Source: Bufo bufo | Lineage: Eukaryota; Chordata; Amphibia; Anura; Bufonidae | Length of the DNA: 64,000 bases | Assembly: GCF_905171765.1 (NCBI RefSeq) | Contig: NC_053390.1 | Coordinates: forward strand, 503,541,336 to 503,605,335 | Reading direction: 5' to 3' | The notes under the pieces: model-generated | The model's input: only the letters and a program-made list of their open reading frames with translations | The model's database searches: none | What the model was told of the DNA's origin: nothing | Made by a program: the position numbers and the translations under genes | Shown: positions 10,527-20,941 of the stretch, piece after piece | Layout of the letters: each line of letters starts with the position of its first letter | Numbering within the stretch: the first letter of the stretch is position 1

Positions 10527-10747
10527 AGTGGAGTTTGGAGTGTGACTGTTTGAGGTTATGGACAGGTGTCTTTTATACTGATAACAAGTTCAAACAAGTG
10601 CCATTAATACAGGTAACGAGTGGAGGACAGAGGAGCCTCTTAAAGAAGATGTTACAGGTCTGTGAGAGCCAGAAATCTTGCTTGTTTGTAGGTGACCAAA
10701 TACTTGCACAATTGGTGGCTGACTAAATACTTTTTTGCCCCACTGTA

Positions 10748-11104
10748 TATACTGGGGCTACTATGGGGGGCATAGACCCTGGGAGCATTACAGTGGGATC
10801 ATTATAGGTACTAGGGCACTGTGGAGTGTAGTGAGGGCACTGCAGGGGTTCGGATGATAAAAATATTAACCAATTAAAGTCATCCATTTTTCATTACAGT
10901 TTTTAAATGCCACGAAAAATAGATGCAAAACAGCCATTAAAAATGGACTAATGGCCAGAAAATGGATGCACACATGGATGCAGAATGGCCATGAAAAACT
11001 GACAGTGAGTCTGTTTTTACCAACTGTTCTTGTACCTCAGAACTGAAGTCGAGTTCGGTTTCAAGCTTTAAAGTGGTTTTCCACTTTAAAAATCAACTTC
11101 CAAA
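10748..11104. repeat. Continuation of G-rich repeat, then unassigned sequence
   Basis: Units such as 'ggggcactgtggagtgtagt' continue the repeat split by Tc1-like element A. From about 10895 there are related words (aaaatggatgcacacatgg, aatggccatgaaaaactga) typical of a dispersed repeat, but no ends can be defined. Confidence 0.5.
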
Positions 11105-13765
11105 GTTACATAGTACATAACATAGTACATAAGGCCGAAAAAAGACATTTGTCCATCCAGTTCGGCCTGTCATCCTGCAAGTTGATCCAGAGGAAGGCAA
11201 AAAAAACAACCTGTGAGTTAGAAGCCAATTTTCCCCACTTTAGGGGAATAAAAAATTCCTTCCCGATTCCAATCAGGCAATCAGAATAACTCCCTGGATC
11301 AACGACCCCTCTCTAGTAGCTATAGCCTGTAATATTACACTCCAGAAATACATCCAGGCCCCTCTTGAATTCCTTTATTGTATTCACCATCACCACCTCC
11401 TCAGGCAGAGCGTTCCATAGTCTCACTGCTCTTACAGTAAAGAATCCTTTTCTATGTTTGTGTAAAAACCTTCTTTCCTCCAAACGCAGAGGATGTCCCC
11501 TCGTCACAGTCACAGTCCTGGGGATAAATAGATGATGGTATAGATCTCTGTACTGACCCCTGATATATTTATGCATATTAATTAGATCTCCCCTCAGTCG
11601 TCTTTTTTCTAACGTGAATAACCCTAATTTTGATAATCTTTCAGGGTACTGTAGTTGCCCCATTCCAGTTATTACTTTAGTTGCCCTCCTCTGGACCCTC
11701 TCCAGCTCTGCTATGTCTGCCTTGTTTACAGGAGCCCAGAACTATACACAGTACTCCATGTGTGGTCTGACTAGCGATTTGTAAAGTGGTAGGACTATGT
11801 TCTTATCACGGGCATCTATGCCCCTTTTGATGCAACTCATTATCTTATTGGCCTTGGCAGCAGCTGCCTGACACTGGTTTTTGCAGCTTAGTTTGCTGTT
11901 TATTAAAATTCCTAGATCCTTTTCCATGTCCGTGTTACCGAGTGTTTTACCATTTAGTATGTATGGGTGACTTGCATTATTCCTTCCCATGTGCATAACT
12001 TTACATTTGTCAGTGTTAAACCTCATCTGCCACTTCTCTGCCCAAGCCTCCAATCTATCCAGATCCCTCTGTAGTAGTATACTGTCCTCTTCAGTGTTAA
12101 TTACTTTACAGAGTTTAGTGTCGTCTGCGAAAATTGATACTTTACTATGCAAGCCTTCTACAAGATCATTAATAAATATATTGAAGAGAATAGGGCCCAA
12201 TACTGACCCCTGAGGTACTCCACTAGTGACAGTGACCCAATTGGAGTGTGTACTGTTAATAACCACCCTCTGTTTTCTATCATTGAGCCAGTTACTTACC
12301 CACATACAGATGTTTTCTCCCAGTCCGAGCATTCTCATTTTATATACTAACCTTTTATGTGGTACAGTGTCAAATGCTTTGGAGAAGTCCAGATATACGA
12401 CATCCATTGATTCGCCGCTGTCAAGTCTAGAACTTACCTCCTCATAGAAAATGATTAAATTAGTTTGGCATGACCGATCCCTCACGAAGCCATGCTGATA
12501 TGGCGTTATTTGCTTATTTCCGTTGAGATGCTCTAAGATAACATCTCTTAGAAAACCTTCAAACAGTTAACCCACAACAGATGTTAAACTTACCGGCTTA
12601 TAGTTTCCAGGCTCTGTTTTTGGACCCTTTTTAAATATTGGCACTGAATTTGCCGTGCGCCAATCCTGTGGGACATTCCCTGTCAGTATAGAGTCCGCAA
12701 GTATCAGAAATAAGGGTCTGGCTATGACATTATTTAATTCCCTTAGGATACAGGGGTGTATGCCACCCGGTCCTGGCGATTTTGTCTATTTTAATCTTTT
12801 TAAGTCGCTGTTGTACTTCTTCCTGGGTCAGACACCTTTAATGGGGAATTTATTTTTACATTCTGCATGTCATCTGACAGTTTATTTTCCTCAGTGAATA
12901 CATTGGAGAAAAAAATATTTAACAGCTCTGCTTTCACCTCGTCGCTCTCTGCGACTCCCCCCTCATTACTCTTTAAAGGGCCGACACCTTCAGATTGATA
13001 CTTTTTAACATTTATATAATTGAAGAACATTTTAGGGTTAGTTTTACTCTCTCTGGCAATTAATCTATTGGTCTCTAGTTTGGCCGCTTTTATTTGTTTT
13101 TTACATGTTCTATTTTTTTCCCTATAGTTTTTCAGTGCTTCCTTGCTACCCTCCTGTTTTAGTGATTTATATGCTTTCTTTTTGTCATTTATTGCTTTCT
13201 TTACAGTTCTATTTATCCACATTGGTTTCTTTTTGTTCCTTAACCTTTTATTCCCATACGGTATGTACCTCTCACAATTAGATTTTAGGATGCTTTTAAA
13301 GATATCCCATTTTGTGGCTATATTTTTTATTTTTGAGGACTTTGTCCCAGTTAGTTAGGCCTATGGCCTCTCTTAGTTGACTAAATTTAGCTATTTTGAT
13401 GTTTGGTATTTTTGTTCCTCCCTGTAGAAACGCTTTTTTGAATGATAATTGGAAGGTTATTACTTTATGGTCACTATTTCCCAGGTATCCCCAACCTGCA
13501 CGTCTGTTGTTCTGTCAGGCCTATTGGTTAATACTAAGTCCAGTATGGCCGTCCCTCTAGTCGGGTCCTGAACCAGTTGGGAGAGGTAATTGTCTTTGGT
13601 TATTGCCAAGAACCTGTTTCCTTTATGAGATATACAAGTTTCAGTTTCCCAGTCTATATCTGGGTAGTTGAAGTCCTCCATAATAACCACCTCATTATGA
13701 TTTGCTGCCTTGTCTATCTAGTTTAGTAGTAGATTTTCTGTGGACTCTGGTATATTAGGTGAGTT
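11105..13765 (-). mobile_element. CR1/L2-like LINE, 5'-truncated
   Basis: A minus-strand non-LTR retrotransposon whose 3' end lies at the left, finishing in short repeats of ACATAGTACATA. Such terminal short repeats, rather than a poly(A) tail, are characteristic of the CR1/L2 group. The 3' untranslated part includes the words for 'gttcggcc' and 'tggatcaac'. The 5' end breaks off inside the endonuclease domain near 13765, as expected of incomplete reverse transcription. Exact clade placement would need a phylogeny. Confidence 0.9.
11313..13765 (-). pseudogene. LINE ORF2 remnant: endonuclease end, reverse transcriptase, C-terminus
   Basis: The product would nick target DNA and reverse-transcribe the element RNA. 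From the 5' side: the end of an APE-type endonuclease (VIMEDFNYPDIDW, LDLVLTNRPD, about 13690-13460), a basic linker (KKAINDKKKAYKSLK, about 13222-12800), then reverse transcriptase with PGPGGIHPCILRELN, VYLDFSKAFDTVPH, GVPQGSVLGPILFN and the catalytic FADDTK. The C-terminal region ([18 protein letters not shown]... [12 protein letters not shown]) ends at 11313. Two in-frame stops are visible, one in SVVG-stop-LFEGF (near 12567) and one in EYCV-stop-FWAP (near 11740), plus frame changes in the linker. Otherwise the frame is well kept, so decay looks fairly recent. Confidence 0.9.
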
Positions 13766-13920
13766 GTTCAACAAAATCACGCATGACCTCACGAATAACT
13801 AACTTCGTCTCATCGGAGCCCATACATTTTAATACTGTACAAAGACGAATCTCCGCACAGTATTAATCCGAAATTTTGAACAAAGCAACTTCGGATGTAA
13901 CATCGGATGTTCACTCATCA
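13766..13920. repeat. MITE-like repeat end of the 'gatgagcgaa' type
   Basis: Contains 'catcggagcccatacatttt' and 'aatactgtac' and ends in GTTCACTCATCA. The reverse complement of much of it is found at 19785-19955, so the two stretches are inverted copies of one family. It lies at the 5' breakpoint of the LINE. Confidence 0.55.
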
Positions 13921-14363
13921 ATAGCTACATTCACACAGTGGCGGTCTTGACTACCATGCAGACGACGCAATTGCATGGGGCCACATCTTAGCACAGGCTG
14001 CAGGACACGAGAACGAACAGCTCATGTCCCTGCTATTCACAATGGAGCAGGTGGTAACTATAAACGTGATCTCATGCGCCAGGTCTTTAGGTGGCTGCAG
14101 GTAGATGAGACAACGTCATTGTGCTGTCTGTGCCGGGACACAGGCAAAGCATTGCAGAAGGCAATGGGGGTGAGGTACAGTAAGTAGTAATTTTTTTTTC
14201 CCGGCAGTACAGACAGGGAGGGCACAAAGGGGGCACTGCTGGAAATTTTACTGGGGCAGAAAATAAAAATAAAGGGGCCACTACAGAAATTAAAAATACA
14301 ATGGCCACTTCTGGGGGACATTATAAAAATACAAGGGCAACTACAGAGGCATTATAAAAATAC
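13921..14363. other. Unassigned sequence with weak short repeats
   Basis: The second half repeats 'gggcaactacagaggcatta' and 'attataaaaatac' words. No gene was recognised. Confidence 0.4.
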
Positions 14364-14782
14364 TAGTATTGAGTGAATTAAAACATCTAAAGTTCGATCT
14401 GAAGTTTAAGAAAAATTAGATTTGCCACAAATCCGAATTTTCTCACGCTTCGTGGTAACAATTGATTTTTTTCTACAGTGGCTGCTGCACGTGTTACAAA
14501 GTGAAAGTAAGAAGCCTGGAAACGCGTTATGACCCATAATGCTGTTTAGCCGGCCAATCAGCAGGTTGGGAAAGATGTGAGAAGCACTTATGCACTAGGG
14601 ACATTGTTTCAGAAAGCTATTTATAGAAGAATATTGGATATGGAGAATGCAGTGACAGTGTAAGGAGATTGTAAGAACTGTTTTTAGACACTGTAGGGAG
14701 AGCATAGGGATACTGCAGGGAAAGTTCAGGTTGAGTGCAATTGCCATGTGCATCTTGCTGAACTGCTTCCACAATCCCAGTT

Positions 14783-15101
14783 AGGCCTCATTCACATGAC
14801 CATAGGAATGGGTCTGCATCAGTTCCTCAATTTTGCGGAAAGGGTTCGGACTCATTTATTTCAATGGGACTGCAAAAGATGCGGACAGTACACCCTGTGC
14901 TGTCTGCAGCCATTGCTCCATTCCGTCGCCACGCAAAATACATAGAACATGTCCTATTCTTGTCAGTTTTGCGGACAAGAATACACATTTCTATAGTGGG
15001 CTGTCCATTCTGTTCCGCAAATTGCGGAATGTACATGAGCAGCATCCATGCTCCGCAATTTGTGGACTGCAAAACACAGCGTGGTCGTGTGAATGAGCCC
15101 T
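14783..15101. mobile_element. MITE with GGSCTCATTCACAYGACC ends
   Basis: The left end GGCCTCATTCACATGACCAT and the right end GGTCGTGTGAATGAGCCC are inverted repeats. The interior is palindromic around words such as 'ttttgcggacaagaat'. A related copy lies at 24452-24758. The host repeat reads across the two junctions. Confidence 0.8.
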
Positions 15102-15519
15102 AAATCTGTAAATTTATACATAGAATTACTGTGCCTCAGTATTAAAGGACAGTCCGCAATTGCAGCGACCGGGACTGCAGGGGTGCATGTGAGTGCGGTG
15201 GGCTGATGGGTGTAGTAGTTGTTACTCACGGTTTAGCAGAACTCCCTGGGCCGGCATGCAGTGATGTGAAGGATAGCACCGATTCCTTCGGGGCACACTC
15301 TGGTGTTGATGGATCTCCTGACAGATGGTGATTGAGGTGCCCTTGATGGTATAGTTTTGGGTGCAGGGAAGACAGGGTCCCTGGTGATTGTGACGCCAAC
15401 ACCCTTGGGTGCAATTGAGGTGTAGAAATGAAGAGGAATCAGTTTTTATAAAGAACTGAAACATTTACTGATAATTAGTTGCCTTGAGGTAGATGTTCAG
15501 ATCATTGACATGGCAAAGG

Positions 15520-15870
15520 TACCGTATTTTTCGCTTTATAAGACGCACCTGATCATAAGACACACCCAAGGTTTTAGAGGAAGAAAATAAGAAAATATAT
15601 TTTTCATCTGACCTCATATCAGATCAGACCCCCATAAATATCAGGACATCAGATCAGACCCCCATATTAGGACATCATATCAGACCCCCATATCAGCCCT
15701 ACATGTTAGAACCCCATCAGCCCTCCATGTCAGACCCCCATCAGACCTCAATGTCAGAACCCCATCAGACCTTATATCAGCACTTTATTTCAGATCCCCA
15801 TCAGACCTCAGATCAGCCCTCAATGTGAGACCGCCATCAGACCTCAGATCAGCCCTTTATATCCATCCTT
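15520..15870. repeat. Dispersed-repeat end plus 'cagacccccatcag' minisatellite
   Basis: The start, CCGTATTTTTCGCTTTATAA followed by GACGCACC, matches a very widespread vertebrate repeat end as I remember it. From about 15600 short, irregular units of about 20-25 bp (cagacccccatcagacctca, atcagccctcaatgt) repeat a dozen times. Confidence 0.6.
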
Positions 15871-16059
15871 CTCTAGCAGCAGTCGAGTTCCCATGTCTTT
15901 TCCGGCCCGTGCTACAAATATCACCTGACTGCGTGCAGCGTCAGGTCATAGTGCGCGGACTACGTCCTGACGCTGTACGGGGTCAGGACAGTGCAGCGCC
16001 AACCCCAGGAAGGAAGACCAGGGAAGGTGAGTAGCGGAAGCGAGGAAGAGAGGACTCCA

Positions 16060-16257
16060 GAATAACAGGAACCGGACCGATCCATTATGCAGGCCATAGA
16101 CTTCTATTATGATGGAATAAATAACAGAATGCCTCTAAAAGCATTTCGTTATGCATTCCGTCATGGAATTGCGTTATGGTCCGTGGTAACGGAATCCATA
16201 ATGCAATTCAGATTATACCACAACCCGAACCTTAAAATATGAAATTCGCTCATCCCT
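16060..16257. repeat. MITE-like repeat end, terminus ATTCGCTCATCCCT
   Basis: Inverted words (ggaccgatccattatgcagg, ccgtggtaacggaatccata) precede the terminus at 16257. The same terminal word occurs at 22428-22441 and, in the other orientation, at 19785. Confidence 0.55.
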
Positions 16258-16750
16258 ACTCGTAAGTCACTGGATCACGTTTGTCCTTGTATTTAGGTCT
16301 ACCCTTGGTCTGCACAAAACTCAGAGGGGTACAGCAGTTCAATGTCAGCTCTTGCAGGTACAGATGTAGCAGGTTTAGCACTCAAACTCTTAACTCAAAT
16401 TTCTTAAATCATCATGTTATCTTGAAAAAAAAGCCATTGAAAATCAATTGAAGGTGTTTGCTTACTTTAGATAACACATCTCAGAAATCATGCGTGTTAA
16501 CTCTACTACATCGGTACAGCCCTAGCCTTGGTCTTCCACTTCCTTGTCTGTCCCTCTTCAGTCTGGCTGACTTCTGTGGGTCTGATGCCGGAGGCAGCCT
16601 CCCTTAGCTGGAGGCTAAACATGTGCTGCCCTTGCTGAACTTCACGCCTGCCTTACTCTGCTCTGCCACACCCTGTTATATAAATATATGATGCTAACAC
16701 CACCTAGGGGTGAATGGATGTAATGACATGCAGGATGTAAACAGCCTGTT

Positions 16751-16825
16751 TGTCAGGACTTGAACCCAAGGACTCCTGTGTCCCAGGCCACAGCTCTTCC
16801 TACTGAGCTATTCAGCTTTCTGGAC
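16751..16825 (-). pseudogene. tRNA-like sequence, copy 1 (SINE head or tRNA pseudogene)
   Basis: On the minus strand the sequence contains an A-box-like TAGCTCAGTAGG and a B-box GGGTTCAAGTCC at normal spacing, with a 5-bp stem CTGTG/CACAG between them. The loop has eight rather than seven bases and the acceptor stem is not well paired, so this is not a functional tRNA. It may be the head of a tRNA-derived SINE. Confidence 0.65.
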
Positions 16826-16937
16826 AACTCCTGTGCTGAACTGAAGCCTACATTTCCCTGTGCCATATAAATATATGATGCTAACACCACCTAGGGCTGA
16901 ATGGATGTAATGACATGCAGGATGTAAACAGCCTGTT

Positions 16938-17012
16938 TGTCACGACTTGAACCCAAGGACTCCTGTGTCCCAGGCCACAGCTCTTCCTACTGAGCTATTC
17001 AGCTTTCTGGAC
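16938..17012 (-). pseudogene. tRNA-like sequence, copy 2
   Basis: Second copy created by the 187-bp tandem duplication, with the same internal promoter boxes on the minus strand and one change next to the B-box. Confidence 0.65.
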
Positions 17013-17487
17013 AGCTCTTGTGCTGAACTGAAGCCTACATTTCCCTGTGCCTCTAGTTTCAGTTCCCGCCTCCCTGGTTTGCTCCACCCTGTCCTTGATT
17101 GAACATCCTATTTAAGCCCAGCCTTGCACTTCCTGCCTTGTCAGATTATTGTGCTCTCAGCCTGTAATCAAGCTAGTCTCTCCTGCTCTGCTGCTAATAC
17201 TGACACTGTTAGAAGGAATTACAGGAATATACACATATATAATCACAGCATGACATACTGCAAATACACAAACGCATACAGGGCCCAACTACTGGCATGG
17301 AGTGGGACACTGCACAATCACTGTTAATCTTCTAGTTTATATATAGAATTACTGTTCCTCAGTAATAAAGGGCGGTCTAATATATATTGCTGTATGCATC
17401 TTGTTCAAATGCTGACACACTTGCAGTGAATCTCTTATTTTATATGTAGAATTACTGTATCTCAGTATTAAAGGATGGTCTAATATA

Positions 17488-19012
17488 CAGTCCTGATCAA
17501 AAGTTTAAGACCACTTGAAAAATGGCAAAAAATCATATTTTACATTGTTGGATCTTAACAAGGTTCCAAGTAGAGCTTCAACATGCAACAAGAAGAAATG
17601 AGAGTGAGACAAAACATTTTTTGAGTATTCAATTAATTGAAAATAACGATTAAACTGAAACTGGCTGTTTTTCAGCTGATCCAAATTTTAGGACCACATG
17701 CCTTTAAAAGGCCAAATCTGTGCAAAGATGTGGATTCATTGTCATTTTCTGTCAGGTAGTCACACGTTGTGATGGCAAAGGCAAAAAAACTCTCCCTTAT
17801 TGAACGTGGTTGGGTTGTTGAACTGCATAAGCAGGGTCTCTCACAGCGCGCCATCGCTGCTGAGGTGGGATGCAGTAAGACAGCCATTTGGAATTTCTTA
17901 AATGATCCTGGGGGTTATGGAACAAAAAAGTCAAGTGGAAGACCCAAAAAATGTCATCAGCACTGAGCCAGAGGATCCAATTGGTTGTCCGTCAAGACAC
18001 TGGACGATCCGCGACCCAAATTAAGGCCCTTACTAGTGCTGACTGCAGCCCCATAACCATCAGACGGCATCTGAGACTGAAGGGCTTCAAAAACAAAAAA
18101 CGTCTTCGAAGACCTCATCTCCTTGAACGCCACAGAACTGCTCGTTTGGACTTTGCAAGAAAGCACCAAAATTGTGACATTCAAAGGTGGAGAAAGTTTT
18201 ATTCTCTGATAAGAAAAAAATTAACCTTGATGGTCCTGATGGTTTCCAACATTACTGGCATGACAAGCAGATCCCACTTGAAATGTTTTCTACGCGCCAC
18301 AGTAAAGGGGGCGCCATAATGGCCTGGGGTGCTTTTTCCTTCAGTGGAACAATGGAGTTTCAGGAAGTATAGGGGCGTCACACGGCCGCTGGCTATGTCC
18401 AGATGTTGCAGAGAGCATTCCTCATGACTGAGGGCCCTCGTCTGTGTGGTAACGACTGGGTTTTTCATCAGGACAACGCTACAGTACACAATGCCCGCAG
18501 GACAAGGGACTTCTTTCAGGAGAATAACATCACTCTTTTGGCCCATCCTGCGTGTTCCCCTGATCTAAATCCAATTGAGAACCTTTGGGGATGGATGGCA
18601 AGGGAAGTTTACAAAAATGGACAACAGTTCCAGACAATAGATGGCCTTCGTGCGGCCGTCTTCACCACTTGGAGAAATGTTCCCACTCACCTCATGGAAA
18701 CGCTTGCATCAAGCATGCCGAAACGAATTTTGGAAGTGATAAACAATAACGGCGGAGGTACTGAGTTCATGTTTGGAAGTTGGATTTCTGTTTTGGGGGG
18801 GTTTAGTTTTTTTTTTTTGGAGGTGTGGTCCTAAACTTTTGATCAGCTGAAAAACAGCCTGTTTCAGTTTATTCGTTATTTTCATTAAATTGAATGCTCA
18901 AAAAATGTTTTGTCTCACTCCCATTTCTTCTTGTTGCATGTTGAAGCTCTACTTGGAACCTTGTTAAGATCCAGCCATGCTAAATATGATTTTTTGCCAT
19001 TTTTCAGGACTG
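17488..19012 (+). mobile_element. Tc1-like element C
   Basis: The left end CAGTCCTGATCAAAAGTTTA and the right end (reverse complement CAGTCCTGAAAAATGGCAAA) belong to long inverted repeats that include AAGGTTCCAAGTAGAGCTTC and TGCAACAAGAAGAAATG. TA flanks both ends (17486-17487, 19013-19014). The right tip lacks about 22 bp present at the left (tcaaaagtttaagaccactt and neighbours). The element interrupts the 90-bp repeat of the host unit. Confidence 0.92.
17772..18834 (+). pseudogene. Decayed Tc1-like transposase of element C
   Basis: Begins MAKAKKLSLIERGWVVELHK at 17772 with helix-turn-helix sequence and the hinge SSGRPKKC. The frame shifts near 17950 and again near 18190, and a stop lies near 18370 (EFQEV-stop-GRHTAAG). 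The catalytic region reads [26 protein letters not shown] and [14 protein letters not shown]. The residue after the first catalytic D is K where family members usually have E. The motif style (DGPDGF, QDNA.VH) differs from elements A, B, D and E. It cannot encode a working enzyme. Confidence 0.9.
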
Positions 19013-19192
19013 TATTTCCATCTGCATCTTGTTGAAATGCTGACACAATCCCCATTAATCTGTTAGTTTATACATAGAATTACTGTGCCTCTGTATTAAA
19101 GGGCGGTGTACTATATTGCTGTGTGCGTTTTGTTGAACTGCTGGCAAATTCTTAGTTAATCTGTTACATTACTGATACAGTTACTGTACACT

Positions 19193-19784
19193 ATGGCCAA
19201 AAGACAGTTACCTGGGCCCTCTAAAGGAACTGGTAGTGGCCAAAATGTTACTGTAGCCAATACAAGTAGCAGCAGAAGAAAGGATGGTGGTAACAGCAGC
19301 TGCAGGAACAGGCCGGAGTTGCCACCGTCATCCAGCCATTGTGTTTGGACCAACAATTCAGCTATACTGGAATGGTTGACTCTCACTCTTCAGCATCATC
19401 TCAAGTGACAACAGATACACACAGCCAGGATTCAGTGAGTCCTCAGAAACCACGCTTAGTTGGCATGGCACAGGAATTGTCTCTGTGCCCTCACCTGTCC
19501 TGAACCTGCCTCTTGCTTTTGCTGCTCCTTCTACTATCCAAGTATAGTATGCTACTGGCTCTGCTCTGTGTTTGAGCAAGGATGAACTCTGTGAGGACAG
19601 TCAACAGTTACATGCCAGCACAGACTTGGAGGAGAGGTCCACTGCAGACTCCTCTCAGCGTGCAAATACTGATGACAGTTGGGTGGGAACACATGTTGCA
19701 AGAGGTCAGGGATGTGCGCAAGAGACAGGTGAGAGTGACACAAGTGACAACCAAACAGATGTAGATGATGATGTAGCCAATAAG
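19193..19784 (+). pseudogene. Unassigned Ser/Asp-rich coding remnant of the host unit
   Basis: An ATG at 19193 opens a Ser/Gly/Lys-rich stretch (MAKRQLPGPSKGTGSGQNVT) followed by CVWTNNSAILEWLTL and a stop. Later, in other frames, an acidic segment (DTSDNQTDVDDDVANKDE) precedes the next repeat end at 19785. The composition fits a disordered N-terminus of a transposase-like protein, with frame changes. I do not recognise the family with confidence. Confidence 0.4.
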
Positions 19785-19955
19785 GATGAGCGAATCAAAC
19801 TTTGTTCCAATACTGTACGGAGTAGGAGCTCCGTACAGTATTAGAATGTATTGTCTCCGATGAGCCGAAGTTATTGCTTTGTGAAGTCATGCGAGATTTC
19901 GGGTAATAACTTCAGAAATTAATTTGTACTGTAAAAAACCATTTCCCGAACTAGG
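19785..19955. repeat. MITE-like repeat end of the 'gatgagcgaa' type, inverted relative to 13766
   Basis: Begins GATGAGCGAATCAAACTTTG and holds a perfect local hairpin, CTGTACGGAG/CTCCGTACAG, with a short loop. Shares 'gtacagtatta' and 'ctccgatgagccgaagttat' with the complement of 13766-13920. Confidence 0.6.
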
Positions 19956-20480
19956 GTTCGGTTCCAAGGTACCACTTGGACAAACCGATGAAACCATCAT
20001 TGGTTTGTAAAATTAGTTTTGAATACCTTGAGGGGTGTAGTTTCTAGAATGGGGTCATTTTTGGGTGGTTTTTATTATGTAAGCCTCACAAAGTGACTTC
20101 AAATCTGAACTGGTCCCTAAAAAAATGGGTTTTTGAAAATTTCTGAAAATTTTCAAAATTTGCTTCTAAACTTCTAAACCTTGTAACGTCCCCAAAAATA
20201 AAATGGCATACCTAAAATGATCCAAACATGAAGTAGACATATGGGGAATGTAAAGTAATAACTATTTTTGGAGGTATTACTATGTATTATTGAAGTAGAG
20301 AAATTTAAAGTTGGAAATTTGCTAATTTTTCCCAAATTTTGGTAAATTTGGTATTTTTTTATAAATAAAAATGCATTTTTTTTACTCCATTTTACCAGTG
20401 TCACGAAGTACAATATGTGACGAAAAAACTATCTCAGAATGGCCTGGATAAGTAAAAGCGGTTTAAAGTCCTCACACTTA

Positions 20481-20941
20481 GGCTACTTTTACACTAGCGT
20501 TAGGAGCGTATCCGTCTGATGTTTCATCAGACGGATCCGCTCCTATAATGCAGACGTTCGCATCCGTTCAGAACGGATCCGTCTGCATTAAAACTTAGAA
20601 AATTTTCTAAGTATGAAAGTAGCCTGAGCTGATCCGTTCAAACTTTACATTGTAAGTCAATGGGGAACGGATCCGCTTGAAGATTGAGCCATATGGTGTC
20701 ATCTTCAAGCAGATCCGTCCCCATTGACTTACATTGTAAGTCTGGACGGATCCGCAAGCAGCGTTCAGGTGTCCGCTCACTGAGCGGAGCGGAGGCTGAG
20801 CGCTGGCAGGCGGATGCATTCTCAGTGGATCCGCCTCCATAGAGAATGCATCAGGGCCGGGCGGCTGCGTTCAGGACCGCTCGTGAGCCCCTTCAAACGG
20901 AGCTCACGAGCGGACACCTGAACGCAGGTGTGAAAGTAGCC
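20481..20941. mobile_element. MITE with GGCTACTTTYACACTAGCG ends, TTA target duplication
   Basis: The left end GGCTACTTTTACACTAGCGT is mirrored by a right end AGGTGTGAAAGTAGCC. Both sides are flanked by TTA (20478-20480 and 20942-20944). A TWA duplication fits the PIF/Harbinger group. The interior has repeated 'aacggatccg' palindromes. Related elements lie at 21094, 22778 and 51059. Confidence 0.82.

Larger units (their letters stand above)
7662..10745 (-). mobile_element. Tc1-like element A, interrupted by Tc1-like element B
   Basis: The left end CAGTGGGGCAAAAAAGTATT and the right end AATACTTTTTTGCCCCACTG are inverted repeats, continuing into a shared word for 'gccaccaattgtgcaag'. TA dinucleotides flank both ends (7660-7661 and 10746-10747), the target duplication expected for Tc1/mariner. 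A second Tc1-like element occupies 7894-9538; without it the element is about 1.4 kb, a normal length. Confidence 0.93.
16678..17051. repeat. 187-bp tandem duplication
   Basis: The stretch from ATATAAATATATGATGCTAA to CTACATTTCCCTGTGC occurs twice in a row, at 16678-16864 and 16865-17051, with only a few substitutions (for example ggggtgaatgg/gggctgaatgg and gtcaggact/gtcacgact). The few differences suggest a fairly recent duplication. Each copy carries a tRNA-like core. Confidence 0.93.
15156..17316. other. Inserted block of mixed, unassigned repeats
   Basis: This block interrupts the 90-bp host repeat. It holds 15156-15517 (possibly part of an LTR-type element, no ORF), a hexamer-like segment and minisatellite (15520-15870), a repeat end (16060-16257), unassigned sequence (16258-16677) and a 187-bp tandem duplication with tRNA-like cores (16678-17051). 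From 17052 to 17316 it resembles promoter-like or LTR-like sequence (ctatttaagcccagccttgc). No coding region was recognised. Confidence 0.45.
14364..19784 (+). mobile_element. Large DNA-transposon-like unit with several nested insertions
   Basis: The left end TAGTATTGAGTGAATTAAAA resembles a decayed TAGGGATGAGCGAAT terminus. A repeat of about 90 bp (cttgttgaactgctgacaca, atacatagaattactgtgcc, tattaaagggcggtctacta) recurs at 14740, 15103, 17317, 17416, 19015 and 19100 and forms the host sequence. Three insertions split it: a MITE (14783-15101), a 2.2-kb block (about 15156-17316) and Tc1-like element C (17488-19012). A coding remnant begins at 19193. The superfamily is not certain; hAT is likely from the terminus. 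The right end was not found. Confidence 0.5.

Noticed and set aside
14827..15103. Overlapping 60-90-codon frames in the MITE
   Set aside because: They lie in the inverted-repeat MITE on both strands and show no family motif.
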